64,000 bases of DNA from Marisa cornuarietis. Taxonomy: Eukaryota > Mollusca > Gastropoda > Architaenioglossa > Ampullariidae. Positions within the stretch are counted from its first letter, which is position 1, and the number at the start of each line of letters is the position of its first letter. The position numbers were made by a program, and so were the translations under genes. Below, piece by piece: positions 1 through 12,619 of this stretch. Where the stretch lies: positions 3,941,501 through 4,005,500 of the forward strand of contig SMMW01000033.1 of assembly GCA_004794655.1 (NCBI GenBank). The letters run 5' to 3'. The notes under the pieces were generated by a model. It saw only the letters and a program-made list of their open reading frames with translations. It ran no database searches and was not told where the DNA came from.

Positions 1-150
1 TAACCTCTGAATGCGTTACATCATTGTAGCTAAAGCTTGTTTTGTCGAGTGCTGCTAGTTAGTCCCCCTCCACACGTGTGTAAGGTCATTCTGACAAAAC
101 CTCGTGGAGACTTTGTAACAAAAGTTTGTTTCGTATGTCACACTGTCCAG

Positions 151-2916
151 GAAGCTCTGTGGCCAGCCCAAGCGACCTGGTGTGTCAGGCGTGTATCACC
201 GCGACACAAGACATCCGCGCGGCAGTCACTGACCTCCATGTGCACGTGAGTAGACTATCACCACCCAATCTAGATGACGGTCTTATAAAATGTGTCAAAC
301 ATAAGCATATACTCCAATAAAGAAGGATTTTTCTAGAATATCTCTCAAACTTACACTTCACGTCTTTGTCATCGAGAATTTAGCTAAAGGGTTCAGGGTT
401 GACGGCGGTGCCTGGAGGTATCTGTTGAGTCTGGCTTATCTTTTCTTCTGCTTACCAGGTCAGCGTGCTCAGTCATCTGAAGACGGTGTGCGAGCTTGTG
501 TCTTCAGAGAGCAGAGATGTGTGCAAGGCTGTGGTGGATGGCCTCACCCAGGAAGTCTTGGACCACCTGCTGGCCAGTATGGTCTGTATTGGAGCTCATT
601 AGACGTGTTATCTCGAAATTTTGATTAGTCTGAATTAACTGAGATTAGTAATCATGTTCTATTGAGATGTCCAAACGTCCAACATGTTGAGAACAGTTTT
701 TCTTATAATGGTAACCATTTTCTGAAGCATTGTATACTGGGATATGGCAGCATGTTCAGTAATCTTTATCGCCTTGAAATGACACCAGGATTGGAAATAT
801 TTACCGTCGTTAAACGTCATAATTAGGGAGATAACTTACCTGATTTTTACATTTTCCTGGCAGCGTTTTAGTGGATCCTTCTACCCTTCTCTGTCTTGGC
901 AACATGATAGTAATCTTGAATGTATGACCATTACCGTTTGTTCAGTACCTAGATAACCTTGTCAATCCATGTCACAAAAGAATGATTTGTAACCATGAGT
1001 TGATATTATGCTTTAAGGAAGGTGAGAGTTTACCTTTTTTATCTTGACACACATCGTCCATCTACAACAGGAGTAGAGAAGCTTTTTTTCATTGCTAAAA
1101 GCCATTTGAATATTTAGAACATTATTCGTAGGCCGTAGAAAATTATCAACATAATAATTAGCCTTCTGTATTTAGTAAAGCCGTAGTTTAACCACAGTGT
1201 GTTAACACTTGTGCAACCTGTACACACCCAGACTGCCTGCCACTAACTGTCCTCTGAGTCAATGCAATACAGGTAGACGGACCGAAGGTGTCTCGTGCCC
1301 CGATGTCTAGGGATGGAATGACCGTCTTGGGTTGGTCTGCGTATGCATATATGTTTGTGAAGACAAAGTTCATTATCGTTCTGTCTATTATTTGCACAAT
1401 AAAACAAAAAAGTTCTGGACGACAGTTTACATGCGAATGGAGTTCACTTTTTGATTGGAGTGAAGAGACTAGACAACACTCATTTAGTCCTTGTCCAGTC
1501 TGTCCAATGCTACCGAAAGCTGATCGCCATACGCATGTGAATTGTCGTCCACAGCTTGTGTTATTGTGCAGATGATACATTTTCTTCATACGCATGCACA
1601 GACCATGACAAGACTGTCATTCCGTCCAAGTCGTCGGGACACGTAACACAGGCAACCGACGAGAAGTCTACGTGTCTGTCCCGTCATATTCTCGTCTATG
1701 TCCTGTCTATCTTTATGGACCTCCATTGCGTGTCCATCAAAATGTATCTTATTATCATGATTCACGTAATACAGATTGACGTTGATGTGAAAAATTCTCT
1801 TAGATTAACTGAATTTCGAGTTTTGCCTGCGGTTGCCATGACGGGGCCAGATCAAATGATTTCTCGGACCTAATGGGGCCTGGAGGCCGGACGTTCCCCA
1901 CCCCTGATCTATCGTAATGAGGGAAATGGAGATAATTTCCTCAATACCGCAGGATTTAAAAAACTGGGACAAGCTGCACAACACATTTTTCAAAATTTAG
2001 AAAGCTTTTAAAATCTATTTAAATAATCTGTCGAAACAGAGTGCACTGTGCATTTTTAAAACTAAAATAGCTTTAGATAAGATAAAGCTGTTCAAGCCAG
2101 ACTTTTGTTTTTATTCAGCACAGTTCTTTTTTATCCGCTTGTTTAACGCATCTAAATGGCATAAGGGCGATTTTTGAAAACATTTCTAAATTTGCTTCTT
2201 AAGGACAATTTTAAGTTTTAAACACATGTTGTGCAACTAGCCCTTGATATAGTCAGAAAAGGCAATAATATTTCACAAGTGCCTCAATTTTCATCTAAAA
2301 CTTAAAACGAAAAGAGACCTGTTCAGTATATTCCCGACGTTGACAGGAATATCTGCACTGACAGTGATTTTAATTGTTTATTTCGATATTTAAGCCTACT
2401 AGGGTCCCATAACTCCTGGTTACTCTGCGAAATTATATTTAAATATCCGTTGACACCTTCACTTTATTTTTCAGCTTCAATTTTGTTGAAAACAAAAATA
2501 GTTCTCTAAAATAGAGACTGTTGTAAAAACCTGAAACACTAAGAAACCTGTTTTCAAAACAAGTTTTGGGAAAATCCTTAAAAGTACTTTGTCATATGGC
2601 AAACTGAGAAAACGAGACTATTATTTTCAGAAACATGAAACACGTTTGCCAAACAAGAGCCTTTTAAAATACAGAATCAAAGCAAGAGGCGGATTACTGT
2701 AAGAAGCATTTTATTTTTGACACTAACAAGAACTAAATTACTTGCAAATTTCTCTCACCAGTGCAAAATTAAATCAAACCGAGGATTGTGCCGAATAAAA
2801 AAAAAATGTTAACTACCACCAATTTTCTCATAACTTTGCAGGATCCAACTGAGCTTTGTGTGGCCATGACCGCTTGCTCTCCTCACACAGAGGTTAGGAA
2901 CCAGGTTGAAATGGAG
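151..2916 (+). other. Saposin domain 1 (three exons)
   Basis: Exons 151-245, 459-581 and 2842-2916 together give one saposin B domain: LVCQAC, then TVCEL, DVCKAV, ELCVAM and TACS supply the six cysteines. It is the most divergent domain seen here, lacks the NKT/NAT sequons of the later ones, and is split over three exons rather than two, so it is probably an older unit. The acceptors (CCAG, CCAG, GCAG) and donors (GTGAGT, GTCTGT, GTAAGT) fit consensus reasonably. Confidence 0.87.
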
Positions 2917-5900
2917 GTAAGTTACGACAAAGTATATCTTTTCGCTTCTTATTTTTTCTTACATTTAATTCGTGTTCTGATTTCGAAAACTAAATAGAAC
3001 GATCTTTCACACACCAGTACTATTTCAAAGCTAAGTAACCAAAGAAACTGAGTGCAAAGAAATGTAAGTCTTTATTGTCGTTAACAGCCATCCGCCACAC
3101 TCAGTCTCGGCAGTGACACCTGTGAGCTGTGCCAGATGATCGTGCGGATGGTGGACACCTGGTTACAAAACCGCACCAACCCCAGCGCCGCTAACGCTAC
3201 TGTCATCAAGCTGTGCGATCTGTTGTCGGAGCCCAACAGAGATGTCGTGAGTTCCACCTTCTGCGCATGCGCTATGCTTACAAAGGACCTGGTGGGGGGG
3301 GGGGGCGTGTTTCCTGAGGCTAGACACACACATAGAACAGGCCTCATTTGTCATTTACATAACCAACAATTCGTAAAGGCACAGAGTCGTCGATACTAGC
3401 TAATAAAAATATGTTTGATATTATATGGCGTGCTATGATAGATGTAATTTGTTTCATAAACAGGTTAAAAAATAAAAACAAGATTATTTTCTACAGTGCA
3501 TCACTTTTGCACCTCTTATTGTGGACGCCATACTGAAAGGAGTAGACCCAGTCGGTGCCTGCACCAACATTGGATTGTGCCTCTCGGGTAAACAAATCAG
3601 ACAGATAAAAAAAATACTCTCAATACTCTTTTCCTCTTTTTTTTTTTTTTTTTTTTGGTGTATTGACATAAGAATTATCTGCCGTTGTATAAAGACTTCA
3701 ATTGAATGAATGATATTTGTTTCATTACTGTCACATTCCATCGAAACTTCTTTATCAAATATATTTTAGGATTTAAATTATTTTAGGAATCAGATAGATG
3801 TGGTGGACGTTTTTGAGAAGTCTGTAAAGTTAAAGTGGCTTCGCGTTAAAAACTCTTTTCCAGCAAATGACAAAAACAAGTTCATCCCCAAAAGGAAGGC
3901 CGTGGTTGAGATCCAGGTATTTCTTAGCAAAATTATTTTCTCTTCTTTAAAGTCGGGTCATTAGATGATCACAATATGAATATTCTTCTTTGAACGTTGC
4001 ATCACTTTGCAAATCTTTCGATTAAATACTTTAAAAAATAAAACCCGAAATATATATATCTGTATAGCCACGGACGTGTACTAGATCGTGGTATGGCTGG
4101 ACAGATGGATGAATGGTTTACTTAATCTCCATATCAATGTCTGTTTATTTTACGGGGGAATGCTCTTTTCAGGCTGGTCCGGCGTGTGAGTTGTGTGAGC
4201 TCTTAGTACAGACAGTCGATACTTATCTAAAAGACAACAAGACTGAAGCAGCCATCAACGCCACTGTCTACAAAGTCTGCAACAGTCTTCCAGACACCAT
4301 CAAGCCCATGGTCAGGACGCGATCATATATTTTAAAGAATAAAAGAAATAAGTAATGCCTAACTTGTAAAAGTTATTGAAAAGTCTTAAAGTATTTGAAG
4401 TATTAAATGCTTTATGCAAGTTTTAAAGTATTTAATAATATTCACGATAAGGACTGTGATCCTATGTCTTGAAAGTGTAAACTTAAGTATGTAATAGTCT
4501 TCATGATTAAGACTGCAATACCGTTATCTTTTTGCAGTGCTTGGGATTCGCCCCTGAGCTGGTGTCTGTACTCTCCCAAGGTGCGGATCCACAAAAAGCT
4601 TGCACCTATCTGAAATTGTGTACATCAGGTGAGAAGTGCAATCTTACTTTATTTAGAAACATTGTAATGGTAATATCCGAGGTTTCATACTTCCAGCATG
4701 CACATTCACATAATAAATTTTCCTCTTAGATCAGCAGTCATAGGAAATTTCTTTTGTAGCCTTTTTCTTGATGAATAATTCTATTCAGTTCTATTATCCC
4801 CTTTATAAAATGTTTCATTAATGTCATCAAACGCTGAATCTTTTCCATTGATTGTTGCTATGAATCTTTGTGCTTTCATTTTATGAGATGCTTTCTTTTT
4901 TTGCAACCGAGTAAACTTTGTTACATTTTCTTGCTGTGAAAATCTTCTGAAGAATCTTCGCATTCCTTTGAGTTCTTGTAAATTTATATTCTCTTCACGA
5001 TTTTTTCAAATTTTCAAATGATCAAATGCTTCCTAAGGAGTTTGATGATTTATGTTTACATGTAAATTTGATTTTGAGTTTGTAGTCTCCTGTTCGGGCT
5101 TACGCTTACAAGATATTTTACTGCAAGAAATATGAATTTATTTTTTGACCCACCCTTTCGTCACTGATACTAGGCCTTATATATGTATATAGGTTTTTGT
5201 CATTGTAGTTGTAAGCTAATCTAAAACGAATTTTTTCGTGTCTTCAGCTGATGCTACCGATAACACGTTGACATCGAGATCTGTACAGGTAGACATCTAA
5301 TGTTTTCTGCTATAATTTTGCGACAGCTATACATTAACGAAGTTCATTTTTACATCCTATTTCATTAATTAAATGTTTTCTTTTATAACTTAATTTCTTA
5401 TTTTAATTTTGATTACCTGTGTATGCTTTGGCGCAATGTGTTGTGTATCATAACATGCTATTGTTAGTCAATGTTTTTAATGCCATTTCTTTAGTACCGT
5501 TGGTCAGCACAAAGAATGTGACTTGCTTTGGTTGTGGTTCTGAACGATAAAAATGTTCTAAGAGATGTGCGTAAAACAAAAACCTTTCACCCTGACCAAC
5601 CGGTCGGTTGATTGGTCTAAATGATTTTTCTCTTTTCGTCTCTCTCTCTCTCTCGTTTCAGGATGGTCCAGAATGTCAGCTGTGTGAGCTGCTAATAAAT
5701 ATCATAGACATTTATCTCAAAGACAACAAGACGGAAGCAGTCATCAACGCCACTGTCTACAAAGTCTGCGACAGTCTTTCGGGCACCTACAAAATCTTGG
5801 TTAGCAAAGGCTTTTATTGAAAATTAAGTTTACTTCTTTCGCTCCAATGGTTTGTTTGTGCCCATTGCAGCATGCTTTCTGTTCCCTCCTAATCAATTTG

Positions 5901-8900
5901 AATGAAGTTCTTTGCGAGGACTCTGTGTGCTCAAACTTCTGTCGCGTGTTGACATTCGTGTATTTTCTTTTCTGTTTCTTAACAAAGTGTCTGGGACTTG
6001 CACCACAATTAGTGACTGTGGTCGCTAAGGGATTGGATCCATTGCAAGCCTGCGCCTATATTAAGATCTGTTCTGCAGGTCAGTTGCGACTTTGGTTTAG
6101 TTAAGCTTAAAGTTTTGGGTAAAAGTTTAATTAAGTAGATCAATCAGTTAGTTTGGTATGTCATGGAAACTTACAGTCACTATTATTTGAATGCCTGAAC
6201 ATTCCATCTACTTTCCCTTCCCCTTTTCCTTCTCGTCCTCCTCCTCTCCATCATCATCATCATTGCTGCTTAGTTATGCAGTTTATATTTCTTTTAATTA
6301 ACTGATTGGGAAACTACACTTTATCTTGGTCGATCTTTCCCAGGTACTGTATTTTAGTTGGTCATGATCGGATTACACAACCTATTTTTGCGATGCTCGA
6401 CTCCAGTGCTGGACTCTAGGGACACTGGACTTAGATGACACTAAACTTCTCTGTATCATATATATATATATATATATTTCTGTTTTCTACAAGAGAAACG
6501 AGCGACAACCGAGTGATTTCTTGCACTCGTTCACTGTGTGTCGTGTGTTCATTCATTACAAGCGCTTATATAATTCTGTTACTTCCATAACTGAAGTTTT
6601 ACAAGTTAATGCGATCTTTTTAGTTTACTTTCCATAATATGTTATTTGTAGACATGTAGCATTCTAATGTTATCTTTGGAAGAAACAATAATTTCCCAAA
6701 AAGAGTTGATAAAGATTTTTTCGTATTTGTATTGTATTTGTATTCCTACTCTTCTTCAGCGTTCTTTGTTCATGCATATTCATTTACATCGTTCACATTT
6801 CGTTTTTCAGTACCTGCTGCTGTTGACTCCCCTCTGGTTAGCAACCCACAGGTAATCTGCGGAGTTACAACTGTTTAATAAGCACATTTTTTTAAGTTCT
6901 TGACATGACTGTTTCCAGCATCATTATTTTACAGAATCATTAACAGAATTCATTTACATTTCCGACATCGAAGGTAATAAAATGTTAAAATTACAATATT
7001 CTTTGGTAAATCACAAGATGTATCTAATTATAGAACAAGTATATTTTAACTAATCATGCTAACATTTTACAATGGTAAGGCAAAGTATACAAGTCTTACA
7101 GGAAGCATTACTTTGTGGTCTTTTTTTAAATATTTGCATTTTGCTGGTGCGCCTTGTGTAGTTAACCATCACTTATCTGCTAAGTAGTTCAAGTGTGAAA
7201 TACTGGTCTAAACACAGACCGCTTCTATGTTTTATAAGAAACGATGTTAATTCGTTTATTAGGACGGTCCACTGTGTGAAATGTGTGAACTCCTAATACA
7301 GACCATTGATACTTATCTGAAAGACAACAAGACTGAGGCAGCCATCAACGCCACTGTCTACAAAGTCTGCAACAGTCTTCCAGACACCATCAAGCCCATG
7401 GTTTGTTACTCAAACTGGATTAATCTCTTCTTGTTTGTCATAATATTGATTCTATTTATGAAAGTTTTTAATATATATATATATACAAACATATATTCGC
7501 AATTGTTATGAATATACATTGTTAAAAAAACGTGAAAGTGCAAAAGGAAATTGAAATCTCTTTAATGTCCAGTGTTTTAAACAGCTACATAGTTTGGTCT
7601 AATTCCGTTCTTTTATTTTCTTGTTTCTGTAGTGCCTGGGTCTTGCTCCTCAACTGGTAGATGTAATTTCAAAAGGTTTGGATCCAAAACAGGCCTGCAC
7701 GTATCTGAAAGTCTGTACCTCAGGTGAGGTGTCTCACTCTGTCACGGAATAACAGAAGGGTGGAGCAATAGAATGGTATCGCGTTTAACCAAGGTGTAAG
7801 CTAATCGAACTAATACGTCAACCCTAGATAAAAGATGAAACCATGGGATGGGAAAAGCTTTGATCAATGCTAGTCAAATGGCCCGGCTACGATTTCGCGG
7901 GACTGGGTCACACACGCCTCACATCTGTCAGAGTAGACCATTTAGCCGGTGGCAGGTCCGTAGCTTCGCCGTGTGTGTGTGTGTGTGTGCGCGCGCAGGC
8001 ATCTTTTCTTTAATTCATTTACACGATTTGGGAGAAATTATACAAGTTTTCGGCCTTATTAATAATTAGCCCTTTTATACCCTAGACTGCGTTGTGTTGT
8101 GATTGGTGAAGTACCCTGGGGTATACGGAGTTAATATATAATATTATTTCTCGATCAGCTGTCTAGTTTAAGCGTATTGCTTACCCATACCTGTCGGCGT
8201 GGATAGCGGAATAGTCGAGAGAGTAGTTTGCAAAAACATGCGGATTTAACTACGATCCTCCATCCATCTCACGACCCTGTTTTGCAAGGTTCATGGCAGC
8301 CTCCACGTAACATTTTTTGTAATACTTTGTGAATAATTTCTTTTTAAAAAATTCAAGTGTCATCCCAAAATGTTTTTGTCATTTTAAACAGCGTCTGAAT
8401 CTCTTATTCTTTCCCAATGTGATCAATCAGTTTACTTTTCTCTGTCGAGAATTTAAGCATTAACGTACTTGTTCAGAATCTGTCGCCTTTCATCTTTTTA
8501 TATCTTTCTAATAATCTATTTTGACTGTACTCTTCACGATCATCGCAGTTATCTTTCTTGTGATTATCATACTGAACATCCTGGTAGATTTGCTATGCGT
8601 TTGTATTCTCTTGCAATCTTTCTTCAATGACACAACAGATTACAAAAATTTCTTCACAAAAGTAATTTTTTTCTTTGTTTTGATTCCTTCTTTTTTCAGT
8701 TACCGCTATCAACTACCAACTACTACTGAGAGAAATAGAGGTAGGCTATTGATGTTTAGGTGATATAGCAAATATTTTATAGGTGTATCAGGAATCAGTT
8801 TGGTGTTAGTCCTGAATGCAGAGGTTGGGTGGACTGGAAGACAAAATAATATCTTTACAATTAGAGATGTGTATGTAGACTGGTGACTTACATATATACA

Positions 8901-10659
8901 TCCAGACAAAACTAACGAAATGTTTGGATCGATCTGTTGATAGTGTATTCTTTTGCAGGCTGGTCCGGTGTGTGAGTTGTGTGAGCTCCTAATACAAACT
9001 GTTGACACTTATCTGAAAGACAACAAGACTGAGGCAGCCATCAACGCCACTGTCTACAAAGTCTGCAACAGTCTTCCAGACACCATCAAGTCCATGGTGA
9101 GCAATATATCGTGCAAAATTTTATAGACATCAAAACATACGAACATCATTTTGTCACCAAAATTGTAAATTAACATTTTGCTAATGTCCTTGTTTAAGCA
9201 CTTACTTTGTCTTTTAATCGCTTTATTCTGGCAAGCCATCGTCGCTCTCCACCATCACCTCACCAACCACGTTTCGGAAAAGACTGAAGACTCATTTGTT
9301 TACTTAAGACAGACTTAAACAACCTAGCACCATTTCTGTTTTTATTATTTTGTACTTTCCTGTTGTTTTTTTTTTCTCTTCTGTTTTTGCTGCGCAATGA
9401 GCATTCTTTTGAATGGATACCTGCGCATTATAAATTGACATCATCATCGTCATCATCATCATCATCATCATCCTCATCGTCATCATCATCATCATCAAGC
9501 ATCGTTTAAGTACGCACCATCTCTTTCATTACGAAAACTGCTTACTGGATTTAGGCATCTCTTCTTACTTTTCTGTTTAGTGCTTGGGATTTGCCCCAGA
9601 GGTGGTGGCTGTTCTCGCTCAAGGTGTGGATCCACAACAAGCCTGCACCTATTTGAAACTGTGCACCTCAGGTAATAACTGTCTAGCGCAAAGTCTGGTA
9701 AATGTCGACAGGAAATGTGAAATGTTAACAAATTAGATTAGGTCTAAATTAAATTTGTTAATTTCAAATAAGTTAATACCAATGTGATTAATATTTTGAA
9801 GACAGATTAACCCTGAGTCTAATAATCGAAGCCTCTACCCTCATTTTTACCTGTCCGGCAGCAATAAGTAGTATTATTTTTGACTGATTCAGTTAACACT
9901 CGCCTTATTTAATTTAATGAAGTCATATTATATTGCCTACACAGAAAGCTTTTTATATAAGGCGTTGGTTGAAGAAACAAACATTTTGAATTATCTGTCT
10001 CAAATATCATCTCCGCAATCGTCATTTCTTGCTGTAAACACCACGTCTCGGTTTTCTTAATATGGTGGTTCAAATCTTTAGATTTCGTTAATATATATCT
10101 TCTTGTTCTCTCTTTTTTCATTTTATCTCTCTCTCCCTTCTGTTAGTTTTCGTTCATTCATATATTGATACTCTCTTTTACTACAGTGCACGAGGTTACT
10201 AGATGTTGTGTGCTTTTTCTTTTTTATTTCGTTTGTTTTTAATGTTTTTCTGATCTTGTGTGCTGTCTTTACCCAGGGCGAGAGCTGCTGTTGAAGGCCC
10301 CGTATATTCCAAGATCTGTGAGTGGTCTGCAAGATGCAAAGTGTGACGTGTGCAAAAACGCTGTGGGTATCGTGGACAACGACCTCTACCAAGACGAAGT
10401 GAGTGAAAAGTGTTGTTTCTGGTTATGTTTGTGCTTGGCTGATTGGCTGCTTAATTACTAGCGAGTAAAAGAACTTTACATTGTTAAGAGAATGGTGGGA
10501 TAATGAGAAGAAAAGGTAAGGTGGAGAAAAAATAACAGTGACAGGGATTTGAGATTTTTCATCATCTAATATGTTGGCTTCTTGATATTGCTCAGCTGGT
10601 GACGGTTTTTCCCCTGGACTTTGAAAAAGCAAGCGTCTTGAAAACGCGTGCATTTACGC

Positions 10660-10738
<79 letters not shown>

Positions 10739-11978
10739 AGCAGTCAGACACGACGGGAATAAAAGGTAGATCTGATAAAATAAAATTAGCACTAAGAACT
10801 AAACTGGTCCATTGTTCGTTTATAGAAACTTAAATTCATCTAAAATTTCCCATTTTGTACGTATTATCATTATCCAAAAAACACACTTGTTTTCGCCCGT
10901 TTTAACTATCTGGCGCTGCTGCGTCTGTGAGAGTGTATGCTTACAATTTTGCACCTATTGACACCGACTGATAGTTGGCTTATGTAGACAATACATACAA
11001 GTCCCTTTCTTTACACATCCTGTAAATAGAAAAAACGGGACGCTCTACCCAAATACTGGTCGAATCATATACTATTACTGCAACTAAGACCGGCTACGAA
11101 TTCTGTGAAGTCTGTCGAAGACTTGTCTACCGAAGCTGATGAGCTTTCTTGCTGAAAAATTTTCCTCTGAAGCAATAGGAGAGAAGTATAGAGATAGCTG
11201 AACAAAAAAGAAAAAACAGAAGAACGGATAGATAGACAAAAACATCTGACGGACAAGTCCAGACGTTTATTTGTTTGCTCGTAAATATCTAATGTGAACT
11301 TTTTCTTTTAGGGGAAAGTTCAGACGTTGTTGGAGGACATCTGCCATCGTCTTCCTCCCCCAACTGATCAGGCAGTGAGTGACTGGAGATAGCCTGCGAT
11401 ATTATTTCGCGTACATCTCCTTGTTTAATTCTTTTTTTCTTACCATACTTTCTTTCTACATCCACGGTCCTTTCCAAACCCTGGCCTATACTTTCCCTAC
11501 TTCTTCCTCAGCTATTTATCTTCCTGATTATCTTTCCTTCTCATCTCCTCATTTTTCTTGTTAAAAAAAGTATATCAATAGTCTTCTTTAAATAGAAATC
11601 ATCATCTGCTGATGCTGTTTTCTTGTCATTTCTGTCTCCTTTGCTTATTTGTTTTTAGTTTCGTCTCCTGTTTTTTAATTATCAGTGTTCACCTTAATGT
11701 CATCCCAAGTTGTTATAAATAAATTTTGTCAGCCTCCTTTGAAACACACGTATGCCAGCTCACTCTGCATCATGTCAACTTCTGTTTTTGTTTTGGGATT
11801 TTATGTTTGTTTTAACAGGGAATTTTTTTGTCCTTGTGCTATTATATTTGGGAATATTCTGTTGTTCTAGTGCCTGAATGCTGTGGACGAATATTTCCCC
11901 GAAATCTGGGATACTGTTCTCTCCAAGGGAGCATCGCCAGAGTCCATATGCAAGCTCCTTGGCCTGTGCAGCTCTTGA
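151..11978 (+). CDS. PSAP: Prosaposin-like multi-saposin precursor (5' end outside window)
   Basis: Spliced exons: 151-245, 459-581, 2842-2916, 3088-3246, 3497-3587, 3864-3916, 4173-4310, 4538-4628, 5248-5288, 5662-5799, 5988-6078, 6811-6851, 7263-7400, 7633-7723, 8700-8740, 8959-9096, 9581-9671, 10277-10398, 11312-11374, 11871-11978. Phases agree at every junction and the frame ends at TGA 11976-11978, giving 641 residues. It encodes seven saposin B-type domains, each with the six-cysteine pattern CxxC..C..C..C..C. Prosaposins are cut in the lysosome into small lipid-binding activators of sphingolipid hydrolases; that role is inferred from the family. Many domains carry NKT and NAT N-glycosylation sequons. 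The usual domain module is a 138-nt exon plus a 91-nt exon, joined by 41-nt linker exons. The first exon opens at phase 1, so signal peptide and N-terminal exons lie upstream. ATTAAA at 12208-12213 is a possible poly(A) signal. Vertebrate prosaposin has four saposins; this copy has at least seven. Confidence 0.92.
1286..1650. repeat. Imperfect long inverted repeat (foldback/MITE-like)
   Basis: In the intron 582-2841 the sequence folds on itself around position ~1475. Arm 1286-1440 pairs with the reverse complement of about 1505-1650; shared blocks include GGAATGAC, GTATGCAT/GTATG, TTTGCACAATAA versus CTGCACAATAA, and GGACGACA. Outer limits are uncertain (about 1190-1760). No transposase frame is seen, so it is probably a degenerate foldback element. 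The rest of this 2.2-kb intron is AT-rich with nothing recognised. Confidence 0.6.
3088..3587 (+). other. Saposin domain 2
   Basis: Exon 3088-3246 (53 codons, CELC and KLC cysteines, NRT and NAT sequons) joins exon 3497-3587 (CITF, GACT, GLCL cysteines) in phase 0. The exon pair has the same arrangement as the downstream modules but a longer N-terminal linker. The short exon 3864-3916 (residues ANDKNK..VVEIQ) is a linker to the next domain. Confidence 0.9.
4173..4628 (+). other. Saposin domain 3
   Basis: Exons 4173-4310 (46 codons) and 4538-4628 (30 codons + 1 nt). Cysteines: CELC, YKVC, then CLGF, KACT, KLCT. Sequons NKT and NAT are present. Its first exon is nearly identical in the second half to those of domains 5 and 6. 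A 41-nt linker exon follows at 5248-5288. Confidence 0.93.
5662..6078 (+). other. Saposin domain 4
   Basis: Exons 5662-5799 and 5988-6078, with the same 138 + 91 nt lengths as domain 3. Cysteines: CQLC, YKVC, CLGL, QACA, KICS. The second exon uses an AAAG acceptor, weaker than its neighbours. Linker exon 6811-6851 (41 nt, VPAAVDSPLVSNPQ) follows. Confidence 0.92.
7263..7723 (+). other. Saposin domain 5
   Basis: Exons 7263-7400 and 7633-7723 (138 + 91 nt). Cysteines: CEMC, YKVC, CLGL, QACT, KVCT. Sequons NKT and NAT are kept. The first exon shares a long identical stretch with domains 3 and 6. The 41-nt linker exon is 8700-8740. Confidence 0.93.
8959..9671 (+). other. Saposin domain 6
   Basis: Exons 8959-9096 and 9581-9671 (138 + 91 nt). 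Cysteines: CELC, YKVC, CLGF, QACT, KLCT. It closely resembles domain 3 in both exons. The intron between the two exons carries a LINE 3' remnant and an (ATC)n tract. Confidence 0.93.
9225..9497 (+). mobile_element. 5'-truncated LINE 3' end with (ATC)n tail
   Basis: One frame reads TTFRKRLKTHLFT, then a stop, then DRLKQP. This resembles the end of reverse-transcriptase ORFs in Jockey/CR1-type LINEs. It is followed by a short UTR with GCGCATTATAAATTGA and a 3' (ATC)n tract at about 9437-9497, as expected for a LINE tail. It lies in a prosaposin intron, sense to the gene. The family is inferred from the motif only. Confidence 0.55.
10277..11978 (+). other. Saposin domain 7 and C-terminus
   Basis: Exons 10277-10398, 11312-11374 and 11871-11978. 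Cysteines: CDVC, DICH, CLNA, SICK, LGLC; the protein ends two serines later at TGA. Like domain 1 it is split over three exons and lacks the recent-repeat signature, so domains 3-6 look like an internal expansion between older ends. No C-terminal SapA domain follows, unlike vertebrate prosaposin. Confidence 0.9.
10659..10737. repeat. (TC)n/(CA)n microsatellite
   Basis: About 11 TC units followed by about 27 CA units in a prosaposin intron. It explains the low-complexity frames on both strands. Confidence 0.97.
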
Positions 11979-12619
11979 ACTGCATGGACTGTCTATCAAC
12001 CTGCTTCTTCATTTTTTTCTGTTATTGAATGATTGTTAACTATGCTGCCGCGAGCCCACACCATTGACAGTGTGTCACTAAGTTTACATTAATCACTTAT
12101 ACGAACAGCAAGCAGATGTAGATATCTACATACATAAAAATATACACACGTACAAAGTCTAGCTACATGGAGAGATTTAATAGACAGATCGCAAAAAGTC
12201 ACGAGACATTAAAGATAAGCAGCTTATGTACATTTAGAAATTTCAGATTTTTGCCACAGTAAACTGATAAAGTGAGATTTCTCGTCTTATTGTTCCATTA
12301 TTAATTAAAAATAAGTATTATAGAAATTATACCAGGAACACAAAAAATATAAATTTGTTTTCTTTCTTAAAATGCGGAAATACATGGCATGCGCTCTCTC
12401 TCTCTCTCTCTCATGAACCCCTCTTACAGTCTCATCTAGTTCATCTTCTATATTACTTATGTGACAAGGTCGTCCTACATATAAAACACTACAAATCATC
12501 GTCATAGTTGTGTTTATCAAAATATTCACATTGGTAATTTCTACATTTTCTTTTAAAAGCAAAATGCGTTCTCCCTTTAATTAAGATTGAAAAGCACAGC
12601 TCGTGAAATCCTGTTCAGT
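11979..12619. other. Intergenic, convergent 3' ends
   Basis: The space between the prosaposin stop and the stop of receptor A, whose genes point towards each other. It holds a (TC)n tract at about 12393-12413 and AT-rich sequence. No coding signal is seen. Confidence 0.8.

Noticed and set aside
9304..9498. Minus-strand frame beginning with a methionine run
   Set aside because: It is the (ATC)n tail of the LINE remnant read backwards.
10592..10833. Frames rich in Val-Cys or Thr-His repeats (also at 13011-13286, 15806-16031, 18205-18507, 21428-21726)
   Set aside because: They are translations of CA/GT microsatellites with no homology-like features.
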